DNA of 64,000 nt from Adhaeretor mobilis (GCF_007741515.1 NZ_CP036263.1:3707178-3771177); one strand, 5' to 3'; counted from the stretch's first letter, positions 1-9,494 are shown. Made by a program: numbers and translations. The notes: generated by a model not told the origin, from the letters alone.

Positions 1-1
1 C

Positions 2-1855
2 ATCGATCTAACGGCCAATGTGGGAAATGAGGTCGATACTTTCAATTTCCAAATGACAGACGTCAATTCCAATACGGCTAGCTGGAAATTCAGCACCTCT
101 GATCTCATCCCAGGCGTGTCAACCCAACTCGTCTCCTCCGCTCCGATGTCTTCGCCCCACTATGGCGACAATGGTGACAACGGACTACCAGGTTCTCCCC
201 ATTACCAGGACTTTGATCTTAGTCAAGTTGAGGTCTGGCAAATTCAAGGTGAATACGGATCGCCTTACCCAATTGACATATCTATCGAGAATATTGGCTT
301 CTCGAGTTCCGTCACGCCACCACCGCTCTATACCGGTCGCGATGCCAACGCAGCGTGGCGTGCAGAAGCGGATACTCGCATTGATGCGGTTCGCAAAGCC
401 GACTTGCTCGTGAACGTGACCGATGCCGCTGGCGTTCCGCTTCCTGGCGCCGCAGTCGCGATAGAAATGCAAGAGCACGAGTATCGGTTTGGAACGGAAG
501 CTCCCTTCAATTCCTTCACTGGGTCTGGAAGCGTCAACAACACGCACAAGCAAAAGGTGCTTGAGCTGTTTAATACAGCCACGCCACAGCACTTCAGTTG
601 GCGTGCTTGGGAGGATGAAGAGATCGCCAAGTACTCGCAAGCCAACGCGTTAGCAGCCCTGGATTGGATAGAGGACAATGGACTCGACGCTTACGGTCAC
701 GTCTATGTTTGGCCAGATCGCGTGCACACTCCCGATGCGGTGCAAGCAAAGATCGTTGAGTACTACGAACCTGGTACTACTCCTACCCGTCAAGCGCAGC
801 TGGAAGGCGAGATTCGCCAGGATGTGCTCGATCATATTACGGATAAGGGCACGGCAATCGCTGGCAAAGTGCGTTACATGAACGTGGTCAACGAACTGCG
901 CAACAATCGTGAACTGTTGGATATTCTCGGTGATGACGTAGTGACCGACTGGTTTCAAGCGGCACGTGCAGTTGATCCTAATATCGGGCTTCATATTAAC
1001 GAAGCACCGATCCTCGTCTCGGCCGGAAGTACCAATACCAACAATCAAAACGGCTATTACAACGAGATTGAGACACTGATAAACAACGGTGCACCGATTA
1101 CCGGCGTCGGCTTCCAATCGCACTTCACGGCTGGCACACTTACCGGACCAGAAGAGGTTTGGGCGATTCTCGATCGCTTCGACGATCTCGGCCTCGACAT
1201 GTTTATCACGGAATACGACTTCGACACGGTTGACCGGCAACTGCAGGCCGACTTTACTCGCGATTTTCTCACGGCAGCATTTGCTCACGAGGGCACCGAC
1301 GGATTCCTCTTGTGGGGCATCTCTGAATGGTACCATTGGCGAAAAGACGCGGCGTTCTACGATTACGGCTGGAATATCCGCCCACATGGGCAAGAGTACA
1401 TCGACTTGGTCCTCAACGACTGGTGGACTGACGAAATGCTTTCCGCCGATGCTCTGGGCGAAGCCTCAGTGAGAGCATTCAAAGGTGAGTACCTTGTAAC
1501 CGTAACTCTCAATGGCCAAGAAGTCACCGTGCCAGCGACACTTACGGACGGCGGCTTGGTGCTCGATGTGGAGCTCGCTCTACTTGCAGCTGACTTCGAT
1601 GCTGATGGAGACGTCGATGGCGACGATCTCGGGCTCCTTCAAACCAACTACGGGAGCGCAGCTCCTGCAAACGGAGACGCGAACGGCGACGGCTCGGTCG
1701 ATGGCAGTGACTTTCTTATCTGGCAGAGAAGCAACGGCCTAGACGTCACCTCCCTTCTGGCATCTGCCAGTTCCGTGCCTGAACCATCGACGCTTCTCTT
1801 GCTCGGCGGTGGCCTCGCTTTCCTAGGACTTTGTACGCAGCGACAGCGCTGCTGA
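2..1855 (+). CDS. Endo-1,4-beta-xylanase (GH10) with dockerin-like repeat and PEP-CTERM anchor, 5' partial
   Basis: The frame is open to the left window edge, so the true start lies outside; the GTG at 20 is only the first internal start. The central part reads as a glycoside hydrolase family 10 barrel, which cleaves xylan backbones by a retaining mechanism. The acid/base Glu is in NVVNELRN (codon near 893) and the nucleophile Glu in FITEYDF (codon near 1211). A beta-sandwich-like segment precedes it. After the barrel come two calcium-loop repeats of dockerin type I character (DFDADGDVDGDD and DANGDGSVDGSDF, about 1590-1740), then a PEP-CTERM sorting tail (VPEPSTLLLLGGG, hydrophobic stretch, RQR end). 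It is therefore probably exported and anchored or sorted at the cell surface. It converges on a transporter/isomerase pair, which fits a plant or algal polysaccharide-use locus. Exact substrate is inferred. Confidence 0.9.
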   Translation: MDLTANVGNEVDTFNFQMTDVNSNTASWKFSTSDLIPGVSTQLVSSAPMSSPHYGDNGDNGLPGSPHYQDFDLSQVEVWQIQGEYGSPYPIDISIENIGFSSSVTPPPLYTGRDANAAWRAEADTRIDAVRKADLLVNVTDAAGVPLPGAAVAIEMQEHEYRFGTEAPFNSFTGSGSVNNTHKQKVLELFNTATPQHFSWRAWEDEEIAKYSQANALAALDWIEDNGLDAYGHVYVWPDRVHTPDAVQAKIVEYYEPGTTPTRQAQLEGEIRQDVLDHITDKGTAIAGKVRYMNVVNELRNNRELLDILGDDVVTDWFQAARAVDPNIGLHINEAPILVSAGSTNTNNQNGYYNEIETLINNGAPITGVGFQSHFTAGTLTGPEEVWAILDRFDDLGLDMFITEYDFDTVDRQLQADFTRDFLTAAFAHEGTDGFLLWGISEWYHWRKDAAFYDYGWNIRPHGQEYIDLVLNDWWTDEMLSADALGEASVRAFKGEYLVTVTLNGQEVTVPATLTDGGLVLDVELALLAADFDADGDVDGDDLGLLQTNYGSAAPANGDANGDGSVDGSDFLIWQRSNGLDVTSLLASASSVPEPSTLLLLGGGLAFLGLCTQRQRC

Positions 1856-1906
1856 TCCTGCTACCGAAGAGCTGCGCAAACCAAGTCGATAATAGGCAAA
1901 GACTTT

Positions 1907-1926
1907 GCCGGTTGCTGGTAACCGGC
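1907..1926. terminator. Hairpin between convergent genes
   Basis: A perfect 7-bp stem (GCCGGTT / AACCGGC) with a 6-nt loop lies in the 89-bp gap between the convergent xylanase and isomerase genes. It has no T-run on either side, so it could be a transcript-end barrier working with Rho (encoded in this window) rather than a classical intrinsic terminator. Confidence 0.4.
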
Positions 1927-1944
1927 GGCCTGACTTCAGCCACC

Positions 1945-2793
1945 TCACATTGCCAGTATTTTATCCATCGCTTGGCTGGTGTGCTCGAGCAGTTCAGGAT
2001 CGTAGGGAAGCATCTCAGCAACAACCGTCTTATCGTATCCAATAGCTCTGAGTGCGGCGATTGACTCTTTCCAAGGTACGTCTCCTTCGCCGAGCTTGCA
2101 GAAGGAGTACTTTCCACTCCAGTCAAACTCGTGGCGGAAATCCTTGATGTGGACGCGTTTGATTCGGCTGCCCAACAACTCAATCCAGTGAGGCGGATAT
2201 TGGTGGTAGCCCAGCACGTTGCCGACATCGAAGTAGATTCCGAGTCGCTCTGAGCCAAACGAATCGACGAAACTAGCCAATTCAACTGGTGAATAGAAAA
2301 AGCCGTTCCAGACATTCTCTAGGCACAAATCGACTCCGACACGTTCGGCCGTTTCTAATAACTCCGAAACGCACTCCCGGCAACGCTCTAGGGCGTGGTC
2401 GGTGCGGACGTGCTCGCCCGGGCAAATCGGGCTGGTGACGACCCCGGGAACAAACAACAATGCTTCACACCCTAGCCAACTTGCGCGCTCCAGCGCCTTC
2501 TTGTTTAACTCAACGGCCTTTCGTCGTACTTCGGCGTCGTTACTGACTGGGTTGCAGCCCCAGGTCATGCCACTGGCCAATGTTTCCATCGAGAAACCGG
2601 CATCTTCGACTCCGGAGCGAATGGACTCACAAGTGCCTTTGTCACTGTCGACGGTTAAGACACCTTCGGTGCCAATGGCAGGCTCTAACCTATCGAACCC
2701 GGCATCTTTCGCTTCGGCGAGTCCCGCTTTATCTAAGGGCTGGGTCCCTGCAAGACCATCCTTGAGAGACCAGTAGCTGATGACTTTTTGCAT
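1945..2793 (-). CDS. Sugar phosphate isomerase/epimerase-like TIM barrel protein
   Basis: This 282-residue protein has the look of the xylose-isomerase-like TIM barrel family (AP-endonuclease 2 fold). Metal-ligand type positions are visible as LCLENVWNG, YFDVGNVLGYH, RVHIKDF and VVAEMLP. Such proteins interconvert keto and aldo sugars or epimerise sugars with a divalent metal, usually in the cytoplasm; there is no signal peptide. The gene lies 66 bp downstream of the sodium:solute symporter on the same strand, so the two are probably co-transcribed, and it faces the xylanase gene. A role in using an imported sugar or sugar acid is inferred from that context. The precise substrate cannot be read from the sequence. 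Confidence 0.85.
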   Translation of the reverse strand: MQKVISYWSLKDGLAGTQPLDKAGLAEAKDAGFDRLEPAIGTEGVLTVDSDKGTCESIRSGVEDAGFSMETLASGMTWGCNPVSNDAEVRRKAVELNKKALERASWLGCEALLFVPGVVTSPICPGEHVRTDHALERCRECVSELLETAERVGVDLCLENVWNGFFYSPVELASFVDSFGSERLGIYFDVGNVLGYHQYPPHWIELLGSRIKRVHIKDFRHEFDWSGKYSFCKLGEGDVPWKESIAALRAIGYDKTVVAEMLPYDPELLEHTSQAMDKILAM

Positions 2794-2859
2794 TGTTCAT
2801 TTCCAGTAGTTTAAGGATTATCTCGTGAAACCGGACTTCGAGAGGCCCGGCAGATGGGT

Positions 2860-4809
2860 TCAAGAGAACTCGTCATCTTCAATGTTCATGTTCTTCCAGA
2901 GTGCGGCAATCGCTCCGGCGGACAAAGCGACTACGACAGTCAAAGCGATCGCCCAAGCATAAAGGCCATAAAGCCAATACCCCGCTGCAAACAGTGCGCA
3001 GTAAACCATTGCACAACCCAAGAGCATACAGCTGATTCCGGCAACTAAACCGGAGTTCTCTACAGGCTGTGCGCCATCACGTTCTGCAAACGCGGCAACG
3101 ACCGGTTGCCAGCCGGGCCCTCCGGGGCGCGTCTTGGCATAAAACTGCTTAAGGACTGTCATGTCCGTCTTAGGTGTGAGCCAAGTTACAAGTAACCAGG
3201 CTACAGTTGTTGCCCCGACGACAAAGGGAAACTTCCAAACGCCCAGTGTGTCACCCAACGGCTGGCTATTGTAGGTTCCGAAGCTCACCCAAAGCGATGC
3301 GAGTCCCGACACCACCATGCCGGCGATTTCGGTCCAGGCATTGATCCGCCACCAGAACCAACGGAGCAGAAAGATCAGCCCCGTCCCTGCGCCAAACATA
3401 ATGATAATGTCGAACAGTTGCTTCGCATTGGTTAACGCCAACGCCATCGCCCCCGACAGCACCATGAGCAGCACTGTGAAAGCTCGACCGGCCCAGACTT
3501 GCTCTTGCTCGCTGGCTTCAGGACGAGCGAATCTTTTGTAAAAATCATGGACGGCATACGACGCCCCCCAGTTGAGATGCGTTGAAATCGTAGACATGTA
3601 GGCGGCTACTAAAGATGCCACGACAATCCCCAGCCATCCTGAAGGGACGTTCGTGAGCATGGCGGGGTAGGCAAGATCGTGGCCGAATTTGTCGAACTCA
3701 ACATCTTTATAAGCTGCGCGAAGTGCGGTCAGGCCTCGCTCCTTAATCTGAAGATCTTCGATTTTTTGCCGAAGTCCAGGAGAGACCGATTCTGGATCAT
3801 CTGCCCATACGGCTACTTGCTCCTGCATCGCTTCAGAATGTAAAGCAGAATTGGCGGCTTCACGTTCGGATTGGTTGTCGAGTGGATAGACTACCAGGGA
3901 GCACAGCGCCACGATAATCCACGGCCAGGGTCTAAGTGCGTAGTGCGCGATGTTGAAGAAAAGCGTCGCTGCTACCGCATGTTTCGCGGACTTTGCTGCG
4001 AGCATTCGCTGTGCGATATAGCCACCACCACCCGGCTCCGAACCGGGATACCAACTAGCCCACCATTGCACGGAGAGGGGAATGATCAACGCTTCCACGA
4101 ACAGTGCTTTGTTTGAGGAGTCGGGTAGAATCTTGAGACTCTGTTGCAGCGAATCGTTGGAGACAAGGCTTGCAAGCCCTCCTACTGATTCGTGGCCAAG
4201 GGCATAATAGGCCGCCGCCCCTGCGCCGATTAAAGCAGTGACGAACAGCACGCAGTCAGTCAGCACGACTCCACGAAACCCGCCTAAGCTCGAAAAAATG
4301 ACGGTGATGATCGAAGCTATGAGTATCGTCTGCAGGGGTTCCAGGCCGAACATCACTTCGCCAACCTTCATGGCTGCCAAACAGACACCCGACATGGCCA
4401 TAACATTGAAGACAACGCCCAAATAGAGAGCACGAAATCCCCGCAAGAACGCTGCTGATTTACCCGAATAGCGCAACTCATAAAATTCCATATCCGTCAT
4501 CACGCCACTACGACGCCAGAGCTTGGCGTACACGAAGACGGTCAGCATTCCAGTGAGCAAAAAAGCCCACCATGACCAATTCCCCGCAACGCCGTTCTGA
4601 CGAACGATATCGGTAACGAGATTAGGAGTGTCGGTAGAAAAAGTCGTCGCCACCATCGACATACCCAACAGCCACCATGGCATCGTTCGACCAGAGAGGA
4701 AGAACTCGCCAGTATTCTTACCAGCTCTCCGCGAGACAGCGACGCCAATGGCGAGCGTGAGCAGCAAGAAACCCGCGACGATCCCCCAGTCGAGTGTCGA
4801 TAACGTCAT
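2860..4809 (-). CDS. Sodium:solute symporter (SSS family)
   Basis: A polytopic membrane protein of about 649 residues with roughly 13-15 hydrophobic segments. The N-terminal signature LSTLDWGIVAGFLLLTLAIG, the FFLSGRTMPWWLLGMSM stretch and the FSTDTPNLVTD segment are typical of sodium:solute symporters, which couple sodium entry to uptake of sugars, organic acids or similar compounds. I chose the ATG at 4809, where the family-like N-terminus begins; an in-frame ATG at 4908 would add 33 residues that look unrelated. A charged loop of about 50 residues mid-protein (roughly residues 300-350) separates two helices. It is followed by the isomerase-like gene in the same direction. The transported compound is unknown; a sugar is inferred from neighbours. 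Confidence 0.88.
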   Translation of the reverse strand: MTLSTLDWGIVAGFLLLTLAIGVAVSRRAGKNTGEFFLSGRTMPWWLLGMSMVATTFSTDTPNLVTDIVRQNGVAGNWSWWAFLLTGMLTVFVYAKLWRRSGVMTDMEFYELRYSGKSAAFLRGFRALYLGVVFNVMAMSGVCLAAMKVGEVMFGLEPLQTILIASIITVIFSSLGGFRGVVLTDCVLFVTALIGAGAAAYYALGHESVGGLASLVSNDSLQQSLKILPDSSNKALFVEALIIPLSVQWWASWYPGSEPGGGGYIAQRMLAAKSAKHAVAATLFFNIAHYALRPWPWIIVALCSLVVYPLDNQSEREAANSALHSEAMQEQVAVWADDPESVSPGLRQKIEDLQIKERGLTALRAAYKDVEFDKFGHDLAYPAMLTNVPSGWLGIVVASLVAAYMSTISTHLNWGASYAVHDFYKRFARPEASEQEQVWAGRAFTVLLMVLSGAMALALTNAKQLFDIIIMFGAGTGLIFLLRWFWWRINAWTEIAGMVVSGLASLWVSFGTYNSQPLGDTLGVWKFPFVVGATTVAWLLVTWLTPKTDMTVLKQFYAKTRPGGPGWQPVVAAFAERDGAQPVENSGLVAGISCMLLGCAMVYCALFAAGYWLYGLYAWAIALTVVVALSAGAIAALWKNMNIEDDEFS

Positions 4810-5626
4810 GGGATTTGCTAATACTTGCCGGGCTAGTCTTCGTGGAAAACCAGCTTCTTGGCCGGCTGGTGTCGGTACATCTGGGACTACCGCCGTGAAG
4901 GCTAGCATAAGAACGTCAAGCGATCAAGAAACCCCTTACAGAAGTGGTGGTCGGCGCGCGGAGATCACTTTCACAAGGACTACCGCCCCGTGATGAAAGA
5001 TCTTGAACGACCGCCCTAATCTAGTGGTCCAATGCAGCATCCTAATCTGACGCAACCCCTGCTGGTGGCTCTCTCGCAGAGGCTACAGTTAATTCCGCGT
5101 CGTATGCGGTTGCCGCTGGTAGTTCTGCAGTGCGCCTACTCAAGTAACGGTGTCAAGTTCCTTACCGCGATCCCTGACTCGCAAAACCGTAGGAAAGATG
5201 CTGAATGTGGAGACTTATCAAGCCAGGCACGACCGCGTCCATGGGCTTGAGGAGTGCGGCGACCTAACCTCGCAGGATTGCACTACTACGCTCCGTGTCG
5301 TATTCGGCCCTAGCGATACCTACTGTCGCGATATTCTGGAGCTGGCCAAGAAACGCTGACGAACCCACTCGCTTGAACCTCTAAGATAGCATTTGCAGCC
5401 TGCCAGGCGATTAACTTTCTACTGTTCGGGGGTGTTCAAGCACAACGGGCCACTGCGATGCAATGTTGCTCGTCGCCGGCATCGACAAAGCAAAGGTCCG
5501 GCAGGTTTAGGGACTTGAATCGCCACAAGTCGTGTGTCGACTACGAGAACCCATCGCGCAGAGAAAATGACAGAATCGGCTTTTGCTCGGTAAACACGAT
5601 CTGCGAGCAAAATTACACAAACCGAG
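4810..5626. other. Gene-free stretch between symporter and tRNA
   Basis: About 800 bp with only short, shadow-like frames. It should contain the promoter of the symporter operon. Two short segments (5203-5226 and 5252-5275) encode nearly the same peptide, ECGDLSSQ and ECGDLTSQ, with many silent differences, which may be the trace of a decayed coding repeat. A perfect inverted repeat lies at 5581-5612. Confidence 0.5.
5581..5612 (-). terminator. Inverted repeat just 3' of tRNA-Ser
   Basis: A perfect 9-bp inverted repeat (TTTTGCTCG / CGAGCAAAA) with a 14-nt loop starts 14 nt after the tRNA 3' end on the minus strand. Position and stem suggest a transcript end or processing hairpin for the tRNA. 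There is no separate T-run after the stem, so intrinsic termination is only inferred. Confidence 0.4.
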
Positions 5627-5708
5627 CGGAGGGCAAGGGACTCGAACCCTCAACCCCTTGCGGGGCACCTCAATTCCAATGAGGCTGCTAGCCATTCGCT
5701 TACCCTCC
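5627..5708 (-). tRNA. tRNA-Ser (GGA anticodon)
   Basis: The minus strand folds as a class II tRNA. The acceptor stem is GGAGGGU paired with GCCCUCC plus discriminator G. The anticodon stem CCUCA/UGAGG carries the loop UUGGAAU, giving anticodon GGA, which reads UCC and UCU serine codons. A long variable arm (CCCC-GCAA-GGGG) and the T loop UUCGAGU follow. The 3' CCA is not encoded and must be added after transcription. The D stem is short and weakly paired, and total length (82 nt) is small for tRNA-Ser. It lies 12 bp after the acyltransferase gene on the same strand and may share its transcript. Confidence 0.9.
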
Positions 5709-5720
5709 GGAGGTAAGGCA

Positions 5721-6884
5721 CTATTCTAAATCCTTTCCGCCGGTTCGCAATGGCGTCTTTGCCGAGGAACGCTTCCTTTGTAGCAGGCGGAGCAGGGGCT
5801 TCTCGAGTAGCAAATGCCCCAATGCCGCCACGAAGCCGCAGGAGACTAGACAGAGTAACGTCCAACCGAATCGGCTCCACGTACTCAGTTCGGGCGACAC
5901 TCGCCCCTGTAATTTGGCGACCAGTCCAATGACGTAGACATGCGAAAGGTACAAAGCATAGGAAGCATCGCCCCAGAAAGTGAGCCCAGGGAGCTTGCGC
6001 CAACGCCCTGCCAGCTCTAAACCAACGGCCCCGTACACAAGAAGAGCTGCCGAGCTTCCGAATACCGTCACGCGAACATAGCCGTATTGCGATTCGTCTG
6101 GAAAGCGGCTACCTATCAGGAAGCCAACCAATAAGAGCATTGCTGCTCCACTGCACAGCGCGGCAGCCGGAATGGGGCAACGCCGCTCGCAGACCAGCCA
6201 ACCAATTCCACAACCGGCGAGAAACTCCAGAGTCAATAGAGACGCAGGCAGCGGCAAAAAGAGATTCCCCTTCAAGCAATGCCATTCCGGCCGATCGTAG
6301 TAGGCAAATAATCCGAGGGCCAGAAACCCCCAAGCCAGCAGAGCAGGGCGGACTGCCTTGCGGGGCAAGGCCAGCAGTGCCGCAAATACGACATAAAAAT
6401 ACATCTCAAAGACCAAAGTCCACCCCACAGCTACCGCAGGGAAGTCGTCTTGTGGCCACAACAGAAAGGATTTCCAAAAGTGGGAATCGGCCAACTTGTC
6501 GCGTATCGCCAACGACGGAACCGCCCAGGCAACAGCCAGGATGACGAGAGTCGCGATCCAATAGAGCGGATAGACGCGTGTGATCCGCCGCCAAAGGAAG
6601 CGAGGCGATTCGGAGACCGAACCGAAGCGATTGTAACAGGTGATCATCATGACCACGCCACTGATCACGAAGAACAGGTCAACGCCAGCGAACCCGATCA
6701 CTCGATAGAAGTGCAACCAATTGGGCTGCGCCCCAGAGAACGACAAACGCTCGTCCGGGGTTTCTGCCAAGTGATAGAGAACCACGAACCAAGCCGCCAC
6801 GGCCCGGAGAACCTGAATGCTATCAAGCCGCCCCAGTTGTGAATGGTCGAGCGAAGGTAGCTTGGGAGCGGATTTATCCACCAT
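5721..6884 (-). CDS. Acyltransferase family 3 membrane protein (OafA/YrhL type)
   Basis: A 387-residue integral membrane protein with about ten hydrophobic segments. The N-terminal pattern LDSIQVLRAVAAWFVVLYHL, with the conserved Arg and His, and the following FFVISGVVM are the hallmark of acyltransferase-3 proteins. These O-acylate sugars of cell-envelope or secreted glycans using a cytoplasmic acyl donor. The C-terminus is a basic tail (RKRSSAKTPLR). The gene starts 46 bp after rho ends, on the same strand, and is followed closely by tRNA-Ser. The acceptor glycan is unknown; it need not belong to the distant polysaccharide locus at 45-64 kb. Confidence 0.9.
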   Translation of the reverse strand: MVDKSAPKLPSLDHSQLGRLDSIQVLRAVAAWFVVLYHLAETPDERLSFSGAQPNWLHFYRVIGFAGVDLFFVISGVVMMITCYNRFGSVSESPRFLWRRITRVYPLYWIATLVILAVAWAVPSLAIRDKLADSHFWKSFLLWPQDDFPAVAVGWTLVFEMYFYVVFAALLALPRKAVRPALLAWGFLALGLFAYYDRPEWHCLKGNLFLPLPASLLTLEFLAGCGIGWLVCERRCPIPAAALCSGAAMLLLVGFLIGSRFPDESQYGYVRVTVFGSSAALLVYGAVGLELAGRWRKLPGLTFWGDASYALYLSHVYVIGLVAKLQGRVSPELSTWSRFGWTLLCLVSCGFVAALGHLLLEKPLLRLLQRKRSSAKTPLRTGGKDLE

Positions 6885-6930
6885 ACCGCTCCGTGCTTAT
6901 CCACCGAGAGTAACGTCAAACTGAGTCTTG

Positions 6931-8229
6931 TCAGTCTGCACCTTGGATGAGCGTAATGAACTCATCGTTCGACTTGAACTTGCCAAGCTTCGAGGTGAGC
7001 TGCTCCATGGCATCGACATGATGCATCGAGGAGAGCGTGCGCCGCAGCATGGTAGCCGCGTGCAGTGTTTCAGGCTCCAGCAACTTCTCTTCGCGGCGCG
7101 TGCCCGATTGCTCGATGTCGATCGCTGGCCAAATACGACGGTCGGACAATTTGCGATCGAGAACCAACTCCATGTTGCCGGTACCTTTGAACTCTTGGAA
7201 GATCAAATCGTCCATGCGGCTGCCAGTTTCAATGAGGGCTGTGCCAACAATCGTCAGCGAACCGCCTTCTTCGAAAGCTCTCGCGGTAGCGAACAGCTTC
7301 TTGGGAATGTCCATCGCCTTGATATCAACACCACCGCTCATGGTGCGGCCCGTGTTGCCGACCCATTTGTTGAACGCGCGAGCCAGGCGAGTAATCGAAT
7401 CCATGAGCATGAACACATCCTTGCCCATTTCCGAAAGGCGTTGGCAACGCGCAACCGAGAGTTGCGCGAGGCGAACGTGGCTCTCTACGTCATTGTCGAG
7501 ACTGCTTGCGAACACTTCGCCGCGAATGTTTCGACGCATGTCGGTCACTTCCTCCGGGCGTTCGTCGATGAGCATGACGACCATCGTTACTTCCGGATGA
7601 TTCGTGGAAACCGCCTGGCTGATTTGCTGCAGCAACACCGTCTTGCCCGTGCGTGGTGGGGCGACGATCAGCGCTCGTTGGCCTTTGCCCAAGGGAGAAA
7701 GCAAGTCGATCACACGCGTGCTGATCGGTTCAGGACCCGTTTCCAGACGCAGCCATTCCTCGGGGGTAATAGGGGTGAGTTCTTCGAACGACTTCACGTT
7801 CAGGTACTCTTCTGGAGGCAGACCATCGACATCGAGCAGTTCCCGAAGTCGTGGGCCCTGCTGCTTCCGATGATGCTGGACCATGCCGCTGAGGAGTAAG
7901 CCCTCGCGCAGACCGAACTTTTCGATCATGGTGCCCGGCACGAAAGGATCGGTCCGTTCACGTGTGAAGTTGGTGGCCGGATCGCGGAGAAAACCGTACC
8001 CGTTGGGGTGCATTTCCAGCACGCCGGAACCGGCCGTCAGGGGCAGTGGTTCGCCATTATCCGGGTAATCATTCTCGCGTCGCGAGTCACGTCCCCCGTT
8101 GTTGCGCCGGCGTTGCCCGCCACGATTTTGATTGCGATTTTGGTTGCGACCACCGCCGCCGCCGCCGCCACCGTTGTTGTTATTCCGACCGCGATACCTG
8201 CCGCCGGAACGCTGCTTCTTCTTAGCCAT
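6931..8229 (-). CDS. rho: Transcription termination factor Rho with Arg/Gly/Asn-rich N-terminal tail
   Basis: Rho is the hexameric RNA-dependent ATPase that ends transcription by translocating along nascent RNA. The 432-residue product has a cold-shock-type RNA-binding domain (about 68-140, with GYGFLRDP), Walker A APPRTGKT (about 190-197), Walker B-type VVMLIDERPEEV, the Q-loop region MDSITRLARAFN and a C-terminal ATPase half. The first 55 residues are unusual: instead of the small helix bundle of enterobacterial Rho there is a low-complexity tail rich in Arg, Gly, Asn and Gln, including a run of eight Gly. Such tails occur in several phyla and can change RNA binding or self-assembly. The gene stands after a 1.26-kb gene-free stretch that should hold its promoter. 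Confidence 0.98.
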   Translation of the reverse strand: MAKKKQRSGGRYRGRNNNNGGGGGGGGRNQNRNQNRGGQRRRNNGGRDSRRENDYPDNGEPLPLTAGSGVLEMHPNGYGFLRDPATNFTRERTDPFVPGTMIEKFGLREGLLLSGMVQHHRKQQGPRLRELLDVDGLPPEEYLNVKSFEELTPITPEEWLRLETGPEPISTRVIDLLSPLGKGQRALIVAPPRTGKTVLLQQISQAVSTNHPEVTMVVMLIDERPEEVTDMRRNIRGEVFASSLDNDVESHVRLAQLSVARCQRLSEMGKDVFMLMDSITRLARAFNKWVGNTGRTMSGGVDIKAMDIPKKLFATARAFEEGGSLTIVGTALIETGSRMDDLIFQEFKGTGNMELVLDRKLSDRRIWPAIDIEQSGTRREEKLLEPETLHAATMLRRTLSSMHHVDAMEQLTSKLGKFKSNDEFITLIQGAD

Positions 8230-9494
8230 AAATTTACTCTAGGTGAATCCTACAAAAATCGTTTGATCGAGCGTCCAACGCCCGAGAAAGCGTGTTGATA
8301 GCTGCGGAGTATGCTTACTTGCAAAGAGATCTCACTGCCTATGAAACAGGGCATCGCTCAACGTTCGGCGTCTCCCAGCCGATTTCCTTCCTCACTAGCC
8401 TTCCAGATCTGCTGTCAGCGTCGGCGTTCAATCTCGAACGCTCGGCATGGCAACTACCCAGATCGGCACCATCGTGGCCCATATACTTATTGGCCCATAG
8501 TTACCCAGCTAGTAGACCGCCACACAGAAGGATGGCGGCAAGTGGGTGAAACGCGTTTCTTCCGTGAATTCCTATGCGTTAATGAAGTTGTTGCTAACTC
8601 TCATTCAATTGCGAGGCCCAAAACATATCTTTGACGTCTCGCTCGGCAAAAACCGATTTAGATCAACTCAGCCGATTCAGACAAATCAAAAGAACGCTGT
8701 TATTTAGAGTGTTGTCGTGTACGGTTCGCAGCCGGTGTTCGCATCAAGCAAGCTTTCGAGCCTGGGCCCTCTAGCCGTCTATGAAAAGCATTCTTGCTGT
8801 CGCGATAGTCGATCTCGTATCAGGCCGATCCCGCCCCAGGCTGGTCTGCGCGAGTTTAAGGGAGAGATCAACTCGGGATTGCCACCGCAACTGTCAAAGG
8901 AGAGCTGCCACACAAAACCACTAATCTCACGCCATAAATCTCGACGTCACGATACTCGACAGATTTCTGTCACGGATGACAAAAGTGCCGTGCTCGGAAA
9001 AAGACGCTTGAGCCCTGATCGGCTGTGAAGAACTCACCGCAGATGCAGTGAGGCTTTGAACTACGCGCTAATATTAGTCATGCAAGCACTTGTGTCAAGC
9101 GAATCTCACTTGCAACGCTAAAGTTCTCGAAGAAAGTCGTAGCTACACGCCGGCGGACTCGCTTCAGGAAGGAGCTACGGCAGGGGGATCACCAGCAACT
9201 GGCTACTAGATGAGGGTTCTGAAAGCAACGAACGTCCCTCATATGCTGCCATCACCACATCATTCATCTATACGTAATCTTTTACCTCGTAAGGACTTAC
9301 GTATTTCTCAAGAGGAACAAAGGGGGCCAGGCGAATGTTAGCTGTCTCGCAGAACCCCGATATTTCATGAAAACCGCAAACTTTGCCCAAAGCACCAAAG
9401 GCAGTTTCACCGATGACAGTGATGAGCGGGCGTTTTTCGCCTCGCTCCGAGACGATATGCGTAATCAAAGAACTCAACCGCGAACGGAATCGCT
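8230..9494. other. Long gene-free stretch between divergent rho and thioredoxin-YHS gene
   Basis: About 1.26 kb between divergent genes, with no frame I would support. It must carry promoters for both. The only local structures I noticed are a CGTAGCT / AGCTACG inverted repeat near 9138-9178 and a hairpin at 9210-9242. A 69-residue minus frame at 9268-9477 lacks recognisable features. Its length is unusual for this gene-dense window and could hide a regulatory RNA or a long rho leader. Confidence 0.5.
9210..9242. repeat. Hairpin upstream of thioredoxin-YHS gene
   Basis: ATGAGGG at 9210-9216 pairs with CCCTCAT at 9236-9242, and the stem can be extended inwards by GTTC/GAAC across a 2-nt bulge. 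It lies about 250 bp before the gene start at 9495. A regulatory role is possible but not shown. Confidence 0.35.

Noticed and set aside
650..1393. Long minus-strand frame opposite the xylanase
   Set aside because: It is antisense to a clear GH10 domain; no protein features.
6928..7899. 323-residue plus-strand frame opposite rho
   Set aside because: Shadow of the Rho coding sequence; Rho motifs on the minus strand are unmistakable.
9268..9477. 69-residue minus-strand frame before the thioredoxin-YHS gene
   Set aside because: No ribosome site, family resemblance or domain; likely chance frame in a long gap.
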